DNA of 64,000 nt. Origin: Rugosimonospora acidiphila (GTDB taxonomy: Bacteria; Actinomycetota; Actinomycetes; Mycobacteriales; Micromonosporaceae). The translations under genes and the position numbers were made by a program. Positions 34,209-42,299 of the stretch are shown piece by piece (within the stretch, counting starts at the first letter, position 1; every line of letters begins with the position of its first letter). The notes under the pieces were generated by a model. That model was not told the origin of the DNA. It saw only the letters and a list, made by a program, of their open reading frames with translations, and made no database searches. The DNA lies in NCBI RefSeq assembly GCF_039543385.1, contig NZ_BAABJQ010000001.1, positions 526,858-590,857 of the forward strand, given 5' to 3'.

Positions 34209-35127
34209 CGCGGATCCTCGGGTCCAGCGCCGCGTAGAGCAGGTCGACGATCAGGTTGCAGACCAGGTAGACCACCACCAGGATGCTGACGATGCCGGCC
34301 ACCGTCGGGCCGTCCTGCAGGTGGATGCCCTGGTACAGCTGGTAACCGACGCCCGGGATGTTGAAGATGCGCTCGGTCACCACCGAGCCCGCCATCAGCT
34401 CGCCGATCGTCACGCCCAGGAACGTGACCACCGGGATCAGCGAGTTGCGCAGGACGTGCACGCCGATCACCCGGCGCCGGGGCAGGCCGATGGCGGTCAC
34501 GGTCCGCACGTAGTCCGCGCGGAGGCTCTCCACGACCGCCGTCCGGGTGAGCCGCGCGGCGGTGGCCAGCGCGACCGAGCCCAGGATGACCGCGGGCAGG
34601 AGGTACGCGGTCAGCCCGGCGTCGGGGCCGACGGTCACCGGCAGCACCCGCCACTTCACGCCGAACAGGTACTGGAGGTTGAAGCCCAGCACGAAGGCCG
34701 GGATTCCGATGATCACCAACGTGAGGATCAGGGTGGCGTGGTCGAAGACGCCGCCCCGGCGCACCCCCGACACCAGGCCGGCACCGATCCCGAACACGAC
34801 GATGACCAGCAGCGCCAGGGCGGACAGCCGCAGCGTGTAGGGCCACGCCTGGGCCAGCAACCCGGCGACGGGCCGCCCGCTGAGCTGCGTACCGAGGTCA
34901 CCGTGCAGCAGCTCACGCAGGTACCGCAGGTACTGCACGATGAACGGATCGTCCAGGTGGTAGCGCGCGGTCAGTGCCGCGCGCAGCTGCGGGCTGACCG
35001 GCCGGTCGCCGACCAGCGCCTGGACCGGGTCGTTGGCGGCCGCGAACATCAGGGCGTACACGATGAACGTGGTGGCGACGAACACCAAGATCATCTGTAG
35101 CACGCGACGCACTATGAAACGGAACAT
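34201..35127 (-). CDS. Peptide-type ABC transporter permease (OppB-like)
   Basis: A 308-residue permease with the classic OppB start (MFRFIVRRVLQMILVFVATT), a periplasmic loop and five more helices, and the EAA-type loop (VRTVTAIGLPRRRVIGVHVLRN, core TAIGLPRRRVIG). It is the second gene of the operon, 21 nt after the binding-protein gene. It forms the channel together with the OppC-like protein. Confidence 0.93.
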   Translation of the reverse strand: MFRFIVRRVLQMILVFVATTFIVYALMFAAANDPVQALVGDRPVSPQLRAALTARYHLDDPFIVQYLRYLRELLHGDLGTQLSGRPVAGLLAQAWPYTLRLSALALLVIVVFGIGAGLVSGVRRGGVFDHATLILTLVIIGIPAFVLGFNLQYLFGVKWRVLPVTVGPDAGLTAYLLPAVILGSVALATAARLTRTAVVESLRADYVRTVTAIGLPRRRVIGVHVLRNSLIPVVTFLGVTIGELMAGSVVTERIFNIPGVGYQLYQGIHLQDGPTVAGIVSILVVVYLVCNLIVDLLYAALDPRIRDA

Positions 35128-35148
35128 CGATGTCTCCGAGCGCTCAGG

Positions 35149-36768
35149 TCACTTGCGCTGGAGCGTCATCACGTCGACATTGGCGTACAGGTCCATGTCG
35201 ACGTTCTTCATCGACGTCGAGTAGCCGTAGATGTTCTGCTTGAACCACATGGGGATGCTCGGCATGTCCTGGGCGAGGAGATCCTCCGCGTGCTGGTACT
35301 CCTTGATCGCGGTGGCCTCGTCCGGCGCGCGGTCGGCCTGATCCATCGTCTGATCGAACGCCGAGCTGCTGTACTGCGAGTCGTTCGAGGCCGCGCCGGT
35401 CCGGTAGATCGGGGTCAGGTAGTCCTCGATCGACGGGTAGTCGAACGCCCACGCACCACGCAGCGGGCCGTCCAGCGTGTGCGCACGGGCCTGCTGGCGC
35501 AGGTCAGTCAGCTGGAGCACCGGCGCACCGGTGCACTGCACGCCGAGGTTCTGGTCCAGCTGGTTGCAGACCGCGTCGACCCATTCCTTGTGCCCGCCGT
35601 CCTCGTTGTAGAACAGCGAGATCCGGTGTGGCCCGTCCGCGTCGGTGTACATCTGCTTTGCCTTGGCCGGGTCGTACCGGCAGGCGTCGCCGCAGGTGTC
35701 GTCCCGCGCGCCCTCCACCACCGGTGAGACCCAGGACGTGGCGGGCGTGTACGACCCCTGGAAGATCGTGTCGATGATCTGTTGCCGGTCGATCGCCATC
35801 GAGATCGCCTTGCGTACGTTCACGTTCTGGTACGCCTTGTCGTAGGTGGGCACCGAGATGTAGCTGAAGACCGACGACGGGGTCTCCTTGAGCCGGTCGC
35901 CGAGGTCTTTGTGCGCGCTGGCCAGCTTGTCCGACGGGATCTGCGGCGAGACATCGAGGTCGCCGGCCTGCAGGTCGGAGTACATGGTGTCCAGGTCCTG
36001 GTAGATCTTGAAATCGATCTCGTCGACCTTCGGCCTGGTCAACGGATAGTTCGGGTACGCGGCCACGTCGATGCTCTGGTTGTGGTTCCAGGAGCCCTTG
36101 ATCTCGAACGGGCCGTCGCCGACCGGGTTGTCCTCGAAGGCCTGGACGAGCGTCCCGTCGGCGGCGAACGCGGCGTCGGGCAGCGGGTAGAAGACGTTGT
36201 ACCCGAGCACCTTCTCCCACTCCGGGAACGGCGCGGACAGCGTGATCTGGATGGTCAGGTCGTCGATCTTTTTCAACCCGGACAGCTGGCTGGCCTTCGG
36301 CTTGCCCCCGCCGCCGGTCAGCTGCATGGCGTCGTAGCCCTGGATCCGGTTGAAGAAGTCGGTGCCGATCTGGGCGTTCGGGCCGTACGCGCCGTAGTTC
36401 CAGGCCTTGATGTAGCTGTCGGCGGTGACCTTCTGTCCATTGTGGAACGTGAAGCCGTCCTTGAGGTGCACGGTCCACACCTTGTTGTCGGTGGTGGTAA
36501 TCGACTTCGCGGCGGCCTGGTCGAGCACGGGCTTGCCGGTGTTGTCGAAGCGCACCAGCGGGGTGTACAACGCGCTGATCACCTGGAAGCCGTTGTTCTC
36601 GACGGTGTCGGTGGGGACCAGGTGCTCCGGCTCGGCGATGCCGATGGTGACCGCTATCCCGTTGCCGGAGTCAGCCGTCCGGGATGTGCCACCGGTGTCG
36701 CAGGCGGTGACGGCCAGGGTGACCGCGACCGGAAGGGTGATCCAGGCGGCCAGCCGGTGAACTCTCAT
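35149..36768 (-). CDS. Extracellular solute-binding lipoprotein, family 5
   Basis: A 539-residue SBP_bac_5 protein, the substrate-capturing part of the importer. A lipoprotein signal peptide ends in LAVTAC (lipobox), followed by a Ser/Thr/Gly linker. Family markers include TVENNGFQVISALYTPLVR and FHNGQKVTADSYIKAWNYG (core FHNGQKVTADSY). It also has DRQQIIDTIFQG. Ligands of this family are peptides, nickel, heme or sugars; the ligand here is not determinable. The ATG at 36768 has TGGAG five nt before it. It is the first gene of the operon. Confidence 0.93.
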   Translation of the reverse strand: MRVHRLAAWITLPVAVTLAVTACDTGGTSRTADSGNGIAVTIGIAEPEHLVPTDTVENNGFQVISALYTPLVRFDNTGKPVLDQAAAKSITTTDNKVWTVHLKDGFTFHNGQKVTADSYIKAWNYGAYGPNAQIGTDFFNRIQGYDAMQLTGGGGKPKASQLSGLKKIDDLTIQITLSAPFPEWEKVLGYNVFYPLPDAAFAADGTLVQAFEDNPVGDGPFEIKGSWNHNQSIDVAAYPNYPLTRPKVDEIDFKIYQDLDTMYSDLQAGDLDVSPQIPSDKLASAHKDLGDRLKETPSSVFSYISVPTYDKAYQNVNVRKAISMAIDRQQIIDTIFQGSYTPATSWVSPVVEGARDDTCGDACRYDPAKAKQMYTDADGPHRISLFYNEDGGHKEWVDAVCNQLDQNLGVQCTGAPVLQLTDLRQQARAHTLDGPLRGAWAFDYPSIEDYLTPIYRTGAASNDSQYSSSAFDQTMDQADRAPDEATAIKEYQHAEDLLAQDMPSIPMWFKQNIYGYSTSMKNVDMDLYANVDVMTLQRK

Positions 36769-37188
36769 GGAGTCTCCATCACGAATCAGTAACGGAAGAT
36801 CAAATGCCACTTGCGAGGGTTGAGCCGTGCCTGATAAACATCTCTACTGGGTACGTAGCGGACATGTCGGTTTGATGCGGTGAGCGCCTGATTGACCGCC
36901 ACCTATCTTGAAACGGCCGGGTTCGCCCGTCCGATCCGAGGCAACGGTGTTTTGGGCCGCTATGTATCGGCGCCGATCGCTGCTTAACCCATCGGGGCGG
37001 CTACCTTCCGTAAGGTCAGCCTCGCTCACTGCGAGTCCGGGGCGGTCGCGGTCTGAGGTGCGCATTGACTGTAAGCGTGTGCGGGGCGCGGTGGGGCGCG
37101 CCACACGTCCAGCCCCGGACGGGTCATTCGGCCAGCACCGAGTTATGGTGCGACTCATCTCAATCTTCTCAATGGGAGAGCGTGATCC
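36769..37188. other. Divergent intergenic region importer operon / mdh
   Basis: 420 bp with no supported gene. TATGGT at 37144-37149 could be the mdh -10 box, with a weak -35. A short dyad ACCTT-N4-AAGGT lies at 37003-37016, and TTGACT occurs at 37066-37071 without a matching -10. The mdh Shine-Dalgarno GGGAGAG is at 37174-37180. Nothing else was recognised. Confidence 0.6.
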
Positions 37189-38139
37189 ATGGGCAAGAAG
37201 GTCACCGTCGTCGGAGCCGGGTTCTACGGCTCCACTACCGCGCAGCGCTTGGCCGAGTACGACGTCTTCGACACCGTCGTGCTGACCGACATCATCGAGG
37301 GCCGGCCGGCGGGCATCGCCCTGGACCTCAACCAGTCCCGCCCCATCGAGGGCTTTGAGACCAAGGTCGTCGGTGCCACCACGGGGCCCAACGGCGAGGG
37401 GTACGAGGCGATCGAGGGCTCGGACGTCGTCGTGGTCACCGCCGGTTTCCCCCGGAAGCCGGGCATGAGCCGGATGGACCTGCTCGAGGTCAACGCCAAG
37501 ATCGTGCGTGCGGTCGCCGAGAACGTGGCCAAGTACGCGCCGAACGCGGTGGTCATCGTCGTGTCCAACCCGCTCGACGAGATGACCGCGCTCGCCCAGC
37601 TGGCCACCGGCTTCCCGCACAACCGGGTGCTGGGCCAGGCCGGCGTGCTGGACACCGCCCGGTTCACCCACTTCGTGGCCGAGGAGCTGGGCGTCCCGGT
37701 CAAGTCGGTCAAGACGCTGACGCTCGGCTCGCACGGCGACACCATGGTCCCGGTGCCCTCGCAGTGCACCGTGGACGGCAAGCCGCTGTCCTCCGTGATG
37801 CCGGCCGAGAAGATCGAGGAGCTGGTGGTCCGCACCCGCAACGGCGGGGCCGAGGTGAACAACCTGCTCAAGACCGGCTCGGCGTACTACGCGCCGTCGG
37901 CGGCGGCCGCGAAGATGGCGGTGGCCGTGGTGCAGGACTCCGGTGAGGTCTGGCCGGTGTGTGCCTGGGTGGACGGCGAGTACGGCATCTCCGGCGTGTA
38001 CCTCGGCGTCCAGGCCGAGCTGGGCGCGACCGGCGTGCGCAAGATCGTCAAGACTCCGCTGACGGACGACGAGACCGCCGCCCTCAAGGAGGCCGCCGAC
38101 GCCGTCCGCGGCAAGCAGGCGGACGTCGCCAATCTCTGA
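37189..38139 (+). CDS. mdh: Malate dehydrogenase (LDH-like type)
   Basis: A 316-residue NAD-dependent enzyme converting malate and oxaloacetate in the TCA cycle. It has the Rossmann start TVVGAGFYGSTTAQRLAE, the substrate-binding Arg in AGFPRKPGMSRMDLL, the VSNPLDEMT segment and the catalytic His in LTLGSHGDTMVP. This is the LDH-like (tetrameric) subgroup, not the 329-residue mitochondrial-like form of many actinomycetes. The ATG at 37189 is preceded by GGGAGAG. icd follows with a hairpin between. Confidence 0.96.
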   Translation: MGKKVTVVGAGFYGSTTAQRLAEYDVFDTVVLTDIIEGRPAGIALDLNQSRPIEGFETKVVGATTGPNGEGYEAIEGSDVVVVTAGFPRKPGMSRMDLLEVNAKIVRAVAENVAKYAPNAVVIVVSNPLDEMTALAQLATGFPHNRVLGQAGVLDTARFTHFVAEELGVPVKSVKTLTLGSHGDTMVPVPSQCTVDGKPLSSVMPAEKIEELVVRTRNGGAEVNNLLKTGSAYYAPSAAAAKMAVAVVQDSGEVWPVCAWVDGEYGISGVYLGVQAELGATGVRKIVKTPLTDDETAALKEAADAVRGKQADVANL

Positions 38140-38151
38140 GTGAACCGCCAC

Positions 38152-38179
38152 ACGCCCCGGCGGGACACCGCCGGGGCGT
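38152..38179 (+). terminator. Hairpin between mdh and icd
   Basis: ACGCCCCGGCG, loop GGACAC, CGCCGGGGCGT: eleven perfect pairs, 13 nt after the mdh stop. It may reduce read-through into icd. Confidence 0.75.
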
Positions 38180-38232
38180 GGTGCAGTACGCTCGTACTGT
38201 TTTCAGCGCCGGTTTCCGGAGGGAGTGCCGCG

Positions 38233-39450
38233 GTGGCGAAGATCAAGGTGACCAACCCCGTCGTCGAGCTCGACGGCGACGAGATGACTCGGATCATCTG
38301 GAAGCAGATCCGCGAACAGCTGATCCTGCCCTATCTGGATGTCGAACTGGAGTATTACGACCTCGGCATCGAGTACCGCGACCAGACCGACGACCAGGTC
38401 ACCATCGATGCCGCCAACGCGATCAAGCGGCACGGGGTCGGCGTCAAGTGCGCCACCATCACGCCGGACGAGGCGCGGGTCGCCGAGTTCGGGCTGAAGA
38501 AGATGTGGCGCTCCCCGAACGGCACCATCCGCAACATCCTCGGCGGCGTGATCTTCCGCGAGCCGATCGTCATGTCCAACGTGCCCCGGCTCGTACCCGG
38601 CTGGACCAAGCCGATCATCATCGGCCGCCACGCGCACGGCGACCAGTACAAGGCCACCGACTTCGTGGTTCCCGGGCCGGGCACGGTGACGATCACCTAC
38701 ACGCCGCAGAACGGGAACGACCCGGTCGAGATGGAGGTCGCCAACTTCACCGGTGGCGGCGTCGTCATGGGCATGTACAACTACGACGACTCGATCCGGG
38801 ACTTCGCCCGCGCGTCCTTCCGGTACGGCCTGGCCCGCAAGTACCCGGTCTACCTGTCGACGAAGAACACGATCCTCAAGGCGTACGACGGCCGGTTCAA
38901 GGACCTGTTCGCCGAGGTGTTCGAGGCCGAGTTCGCCGAGGAGTTCAAGGCGGCCGGCATCACCTACGAGCACCGGCTCATCGACGACATGGTGGCCGCG
39001 GCGCTGAAGTGGGAGGGCGGCTTCGTGTGGGCCGCCAAGAACTACGACGGTGACGTGCAGTCCGACACGATCGCGCAGGGCTTCGGCTCGCTGGGCCTGA
39101 TGACCTCCGTGCTGATGACCCCGGACGGCAAGACGGTGGAGGCGGAGGCGGCGCACGGCACCGTCACCCGGCACTACCGGCAGTGGCAGAAGGGGCAGAA
39201 GACGTCGACCAACCCGATTGCGTCGATCTTCGCGTGGACCCGTGGGCTGGCTCACCGGGGCGCGCTGGACGGCACCCCGGCGGTCACCGACTTCGCCAAC
39301 AAGCTCGAGCAGGTCTGCATCGACACCGTCCAGGGCGGCCAGATGACCAAGGACCTGGCGCTGCTGATCGCGCCGGACGCGCCCTGGCTGTCGTCGGACG
39401 AGTTCATGAACGCGCTGGACAGCAACCTGGCGCGCAAGCTCGCCGCCTGA
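38233..39450 (+). CDS. icd: Isocitrate dehydrogenase, NADP-dependent (homodimeric eukaryote-like type)
   Basis: A 405-residue TCA-cycle enzyme making 2-oxoglutarate, CO2 and NADPH. It starts with KIKVTNPVVELDGDEMTRI and has RSPNGTIRNILGG (substrate Ser/Asn/Arg loop). Other markers are GRHAHGDQYKATDF, the metal-binding YEHRLIDDMVA and AEAAHGTVTRHYR. This is the short homodimeric type II form rather than the 740-residue monomeric enzyme found in many actinomycetes. The GTG at 38233 follows GGAGGGAG by seven nt, ruling out the longer in-frame start at 38140. Confidence 0.97.
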   Translation: MAKIKVTNPVVELDGDEMTRIIWKQIREQLILPYLDVELEYYDLGIEYRDQTDDQVTIDAANAIKRHGVGVKCATITPDEARVAEFGLKKMWRSPNGTIRNILGGVIFREPIVMSNVPRLVPGWTKPIIIGRHAHGDQYKATDFVVPGPGTVTITYTPQNGNDPVEMEVANFTGGGVVMGMYNYDDSIRDFARASFRYGLARKYPVYLSTKNTILKAYDGRFKDLFAEVFEAEFAEEFKAAGITYEHRLIDDMVAAALKWEGGFVWAAKNYDGDVQSDTIAQGFGSLGLMTSVLMTPDGKTVEAEAAHGTVTRHYRQWQKGQKTSTNPIASIFAWTRGLAHRGALDGTPAVTDFANKLEQVCIDTVQGGQMTKDLALLIAPDAPWLSSDEFMNALDSNLARKLAA

Positions 39451-39458
39451 GCCTGTTT

Positions 39459-39498
39459 CGCGAGCGGCCCGCCGGTTTCCGGCGGGCCGCTCGCGTTT
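39459..39498 (+). terminator. Strong terminator after icd
   Basis: CGCGAGCGGCCCGCCGG, loop TTT, perfect 17-base complement, then TTT: the strongest stem in the window, nine nt after the icd stop. Confidence 0.92.
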
Positions 39499-39540
39499 GA
39501 CGGCCCAGCGTTTGGCGGCCCAGCGCTTGACGGTCCGGGC
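39496..39540. repeat. Three 15-bp tandem copies behind the icd terminator
   Basis: TTTGACGGCCCAGCG, TTTGGCGGCCCAGCG and a diverged third copy CTTGACGGTCCGGGC. The first starts in the T-tract of the terminator. Confidence 0.75.
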
Positions 39541-39773
39541 GCCTTGCCGAATCGTGCATGACCCGCCGGTTCCGGCGGCCCGGGCCTGCGCTCCAGCACT
39601 CGGGGCCGTTGGGGCTGCCCGGCCGCGCCTCGGGAACGCCGTGCCTCGGGAACGCCGCGCGGGACTTGATCGATCTCCGCCGGCTGCCGAAACCTCGGGT
39701 CCGGCGCGGTCGTTGGACAGGGTGTCAGCGCGGTGCCAGCCGCGAAGATTGCCTGTCCGTCCCTTCCCAACGG

Positions 39774-39795
39774 GGGGCCCGGGACTCCGGGCCCC
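39774..39795 (-). terminator. Hairpin downstream of S51-CysRS fusion gene
   Basis: GGGGCCCGG, loop GACT, CCGGGCCCC: nine perfect pairs, 76 nt beyond the stop of the minus-strand gene. Confidence 0.65.
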
Positions 39796-39870
39796 TCGTG
39801 CTCCATCCCTGGGCTGCGCCTCCCTGGGCCGCGCGCCTTCGCCCTCGCGCGTTGCCGGTCCGGCACTGTT

Positions 39871-41271
39871 TCAGCCCGGCCCGACGGGCTCGCGCAGCAC
39901 CCAGCGCATGCCGTCCGCGGTGTCCCGGACCTCGACGCCGGCCGCCGTCAGTTGATCCCTGATCCGGTCGGAGGTGGCGAAATCGCGGCCGTCACGGGCC
40001 CGCCTTCGCACCTCCAGTAACGCCTCGACCAGCGGTGCGAGGCTCCGCGACCCGGCCGCGGCCAGTTCGCCGAGGCGCACCACCATCCGGCGCAGGACGC
40101 CGCGGGCATGATCGCCCTCGTCCGAGCTGAGCGTGTCCGCCGACCAGTCGACCAGCAACTGCTCCGCGTCCAGGAGCGTGGCCACGCACGCGTCGATGTT
40201 CAGGGCCGCGAGCGCCTCCGCGAACCGCGCGTCGAGCCGGTCCACGTCGGCGCGCAGCGAGCCGGTCGACGGGGCCGGCGGACCCACAGCTGGCGGGGCG
40301 GTCCGCCCAGCGGTGCCGCCGTCCGCCGCGGCCCCGCTCCCGGCGGCCGCGTCCTCGACACCGCTTCCCGCGTCTCCGGCTGCCGCCTCTCTGGCTGCCG
40401 CGTCTCTGGCTGCCGTGCCCGCCGCCACCGTGCCTCCGGCAGCCGTGCCCCCGGCCGCTGGCGCTTCCGACGCTCCCATGGGGTCCGCCCCGGCCACCGT
40501 CAGCTCGTCGAACTCCAGCACCGTGCCGCTGGGGTGCACCACGCTGCGCCCGGCGCGTCGAATGGTCATCGTCCCGTTGCCCACCACCGATGCGGTACGG
40601 GAGTCCAGGTCCAGCAGCACGGCGGTGTGTTCGTCGACCCCGAGGATGAAGGACTCCTCGGGCAGTTCCCGCTCCAGCGCGGCCAGCCGGCGCTCGCCGA
40701 GGTAGCAGAACCTCGTGTCGTGGTGGCCGCCCTCGGCGTTGTCGTAGTGCGGGATGATCACGGCGGGCAGCCCGGTCGCCTCGCGCACCAGGTCCAGGCC
40801 CGGCACCCAGGACGGGTCCACACCGGCCTTGTAGATCTCGTAGACCGGCACGGTGTGGGAGCCCAGGGTCAGCGCCGCCGCGCTGGCGAACACGACCACC
40901 CCGCCGCCGGCCAGCCTGCGGGCGAGCAGGTCGGGGATCGGCGAGTCGCGCCATTGGCGCAGCGCGTAGGTCGGGCTGCCCGGCCCGGCGAAGATCCAGG
41001 CCGCGTCGCCGAGGGCGGCCAGCGCACGCTCCCGCTCCAGCCCCGGTGGCGGTGGCGTGCGCCAGGACACCACGTCCACCTGCCGGCCGACGCTGGCGGC
41101 GAAGTACCCGACGGCCCGGGTGGAGATGTCGCTCGCGTTTTCCTGGAACCCGTATGGCGTGTCGAGCAGCGCGGTCGGTCCGCCGCCCAGCCGGTCGAAG
41201 ATGGCCCGGTGCGGCTTGACCATGGTGGGCGCGGTCTCCCCGCTGCCCATGATGACCAGCAGCCGGACCAT
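39871..41271 (-). CDS. Peptidase S51-like domain fused to CysRS-type C-terminal domain
   Basis: A 466-residue fusion. Residues 1-235 resemble peptidase E/cyanophycinase (type 1 glutamine-amidotransferase-like fold): MGSGETAPT, GPGSPTYALRQW, the nucleophile elbow VVVFASAAAL with a Ser, and a His/Glu-rich LGVDEHTAVLLD. Residues 235-345 are an Ala/Gly/Thr linker with short repeats. Residues 345-466 resemble the anticodon-binding tail of cysteinyl-tRNA synthetase (ARDGRDFATSDRIRDQL, VRDTADGMRWVL). The catalytic tRNA-synthetase part is absent. The ATG at 41271 overlaps the stop of the hydrolase gene (TAATG), so both are co-translated. Function is unknown. Confidence 0.82.
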   Translation of the reverse strand: MVRLLVIMGSGETAPTMVKPHRAIFDRLGGGPTALLDTPYGFQENASDISTRAVGYFAASVGRQVDVVSWRTPPPPGLERERALAALGDAAWIFAGPGSPTYALRQWRDSPIPDLLARRLAGGGVVVFASAAALTLGSHTVPVYEIYKAGVDPSWVPGLDLVREATGLPAVIIPHYDNAEGGHHDTRFCYLGERRLAALERELPEESFILGVDEHTAVLLDLDSRTASVVGNGTMTIRRAGRSVVHPSGTVLEFDELTVAGADPMGASEAPAAGGTAAGGTVAAGTAARDAAAREAAAGDAGSGVEDAAAGSGAAADGGTAGRTAPPAVGPPAPSTGSLRADVDRLDARFAEALAALNIDACVATLLDAEQLLVDWSADTLSSDEGDHARGVLRRMVVRLGELAAAGSRSLAPLVEALLEVRRRARDGRDFATSDRIRDQLTAAGVEVRDTADGMRWVLREPVGPG

Positions 41272-42146
41272 TACGGCAGGACCTGGGCGGCCAGCCCGAG
41301 CAGGTCCTCGGCCAGCTCGGTCGGGTGCTGGGCGTGCAGGTCGTGGTCGGCGGCCGGATATTCGCGGATACGCGCGTCGCGCAGCGCTCCGGCCGCCGCC
41401 TCCACCCGCGAGCGCCGTGCGGCCGCCTCCGTCGGATTGCCGGGCAGGGCCGGGATCAGCAACACCGGCACCGTGATGTCGGGGTAGTAGGGCTGCGGCG
41501 GGTCGTCCCACATGCTGCGCACGATGCTCATGTGCCGGGCGACGGACAGCCTGCGGCTCAGCGAGCCGTCCGGCCAGACCCGGAGGTTGGCCTCGGTCGC
41601 GGCCAGCGCCTCGGCCGACCAGTCGGGGTGCGAGTCGCGAAGGTATTCGCGGAGCCGGGAGGCGGGCAGCCCGTCGATCTCGGGTGGCCGCAGCGCCGAC
41701 TCGCAGGCCTCCCACGACGGAAACTCCGCCGACGGGGCCAGCCAGCCGCCGTCGACCAGGGCGAGCGCCGCGGTCAGCTCCGGGTGCCGCGCGGCGAAGC
41801 TGACCACCACGTTGCCGCCCCAGGACTGGCCGGCCACCACGGCGCCTCGAATGCCCAGTGCGGCAAGGTCCTCGGCGGCCGTGGCCGTGTCGTAGCCGTC
41901 CGGCGGCGCGTCGCTCCCGCCGTGCGAACGTAGGTCGACCGCGGTCACCGGGTGGCCGGCCGCGGACAGGATCCGGGCCACCCCGTCCCACAGCCGTGCG
42001 TTGGAGGACAACCCGTGCACCAGCAGGAAGGGCCGTCGCTGGCCGGGCCACCGGCGCAGGTGCAGCCCGACGCCTGGTGCGACGGTGAATCGCTCATCGG
42101 TCGGCTCGACGTGCTCGGTGGGAATGCGCTCGTCGATCGGGGACAT
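41271..42146 (-). CDS. Alpha/beta hydrolase
   Basis: A 291-residue alpha/beta-hydrolase fold protein. The oxyanion region is LLVHGLSSNARLWDG, the nucleophile elbow GQSWGG places Ser near residue 117, and a C-terminal His occurs in AADHDLHAQHP. The substrate is unknown. The ATG at 42146 lies six nt after a TACCGT box, so it is probably leaderless and heads the two-gene operon with the S51-CysRS fusion, with which it overlaps by one base. Confidence 0.88.
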   Translation of the reverse strand: MSPIDERIPTEHVEPTDERFTVAPGVGLHLRRWPGQRRPFLLVHGLSSNARLWDGVARILSAAGHPVTAVDLRSHGGSDAPPDGYDTATAAEDLAALGIRGAVVAGQSWGGNVVVSFAARHPELTAALALVDGGWLAPSAEFPSWEACESALRPPEIDGLPASRLREYLRDSHPDWSAEALAATEANLRVWPDGSLSRRLSVARHMSIVRSMWDDPPQPYYPDITVPVLLIPALPGNPTEAAARRSRVEAAAGALRDARIREYPAADHDLHAQHPTELAEDLLGLAAQVLP

Positions 42147-42152
42147 GGCACA

Positions 42153-42158
42153 ACGGTA
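42153..42158 (-). promoter_or_regulatory. -10 box of hydrolase operon, leaderless type
   Basis: TACCGT on the minus strand, six nt before the ATG at 42146, no ribosome binding site. Confidence 0.4.
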
Positions 42159-42240
42159 GCCGTCCCCACTGACAAAACCAGAGGTTCGCTCGACCCGGCG
42201 GCCCGGCCACCGGCCGCGACCGCCGGCCCGCCGCGACCGT

Positions 42241-42268
42241 GGACCCGCGACGATGGACCCACGACGAT
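42241..42268. repeat. 14-bp tandem copies downstream of the glycosyltransferase gene
   Basis: GGACCCGCGACGAT and GGACCCACGACGAT, with further degenerate copies on both sides (about 42210-42295), fill the gap after the glycosyltransferase stop. Confidence 0.7.
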
Positions 42269-42299
42269 GGGCCCGCCGCGCCGGTCGCGACGGTTGAGG

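Larger units (their letters stand above)
39451..39870. other. Convergent intergenic region icd / S51-CysRS fusion gene
   Basis: 420 bp without a supported gene. It contains the icd terminator, the 15-bp repeats, a doubled GCCTCGGGAACGCCG element (about 39630-39660) and a hairpin GGGGCCCGG-GACT-CCGGGCCCC at 39774-39795 that can end the minus-strand gene. Frames crossing it show no protein-like composition. Confidence 0.65.

Noticed and set aside
36996..37030. Iron-regulator (DmdR/IdeR) box upstream of mdh
   Set aside because: Only a partial match (AAGGTCAGCC) to the 19-bp dyad; too weak.
39871..42051. A single 726-codon frame covering the S51-CysRS gene and most of the hydrolase gene
   Set aside because: The hydrolase is complete in another frame and ends in TAATG at 41271, where the S51-CysRS gene starts; the longer frame is accidental.
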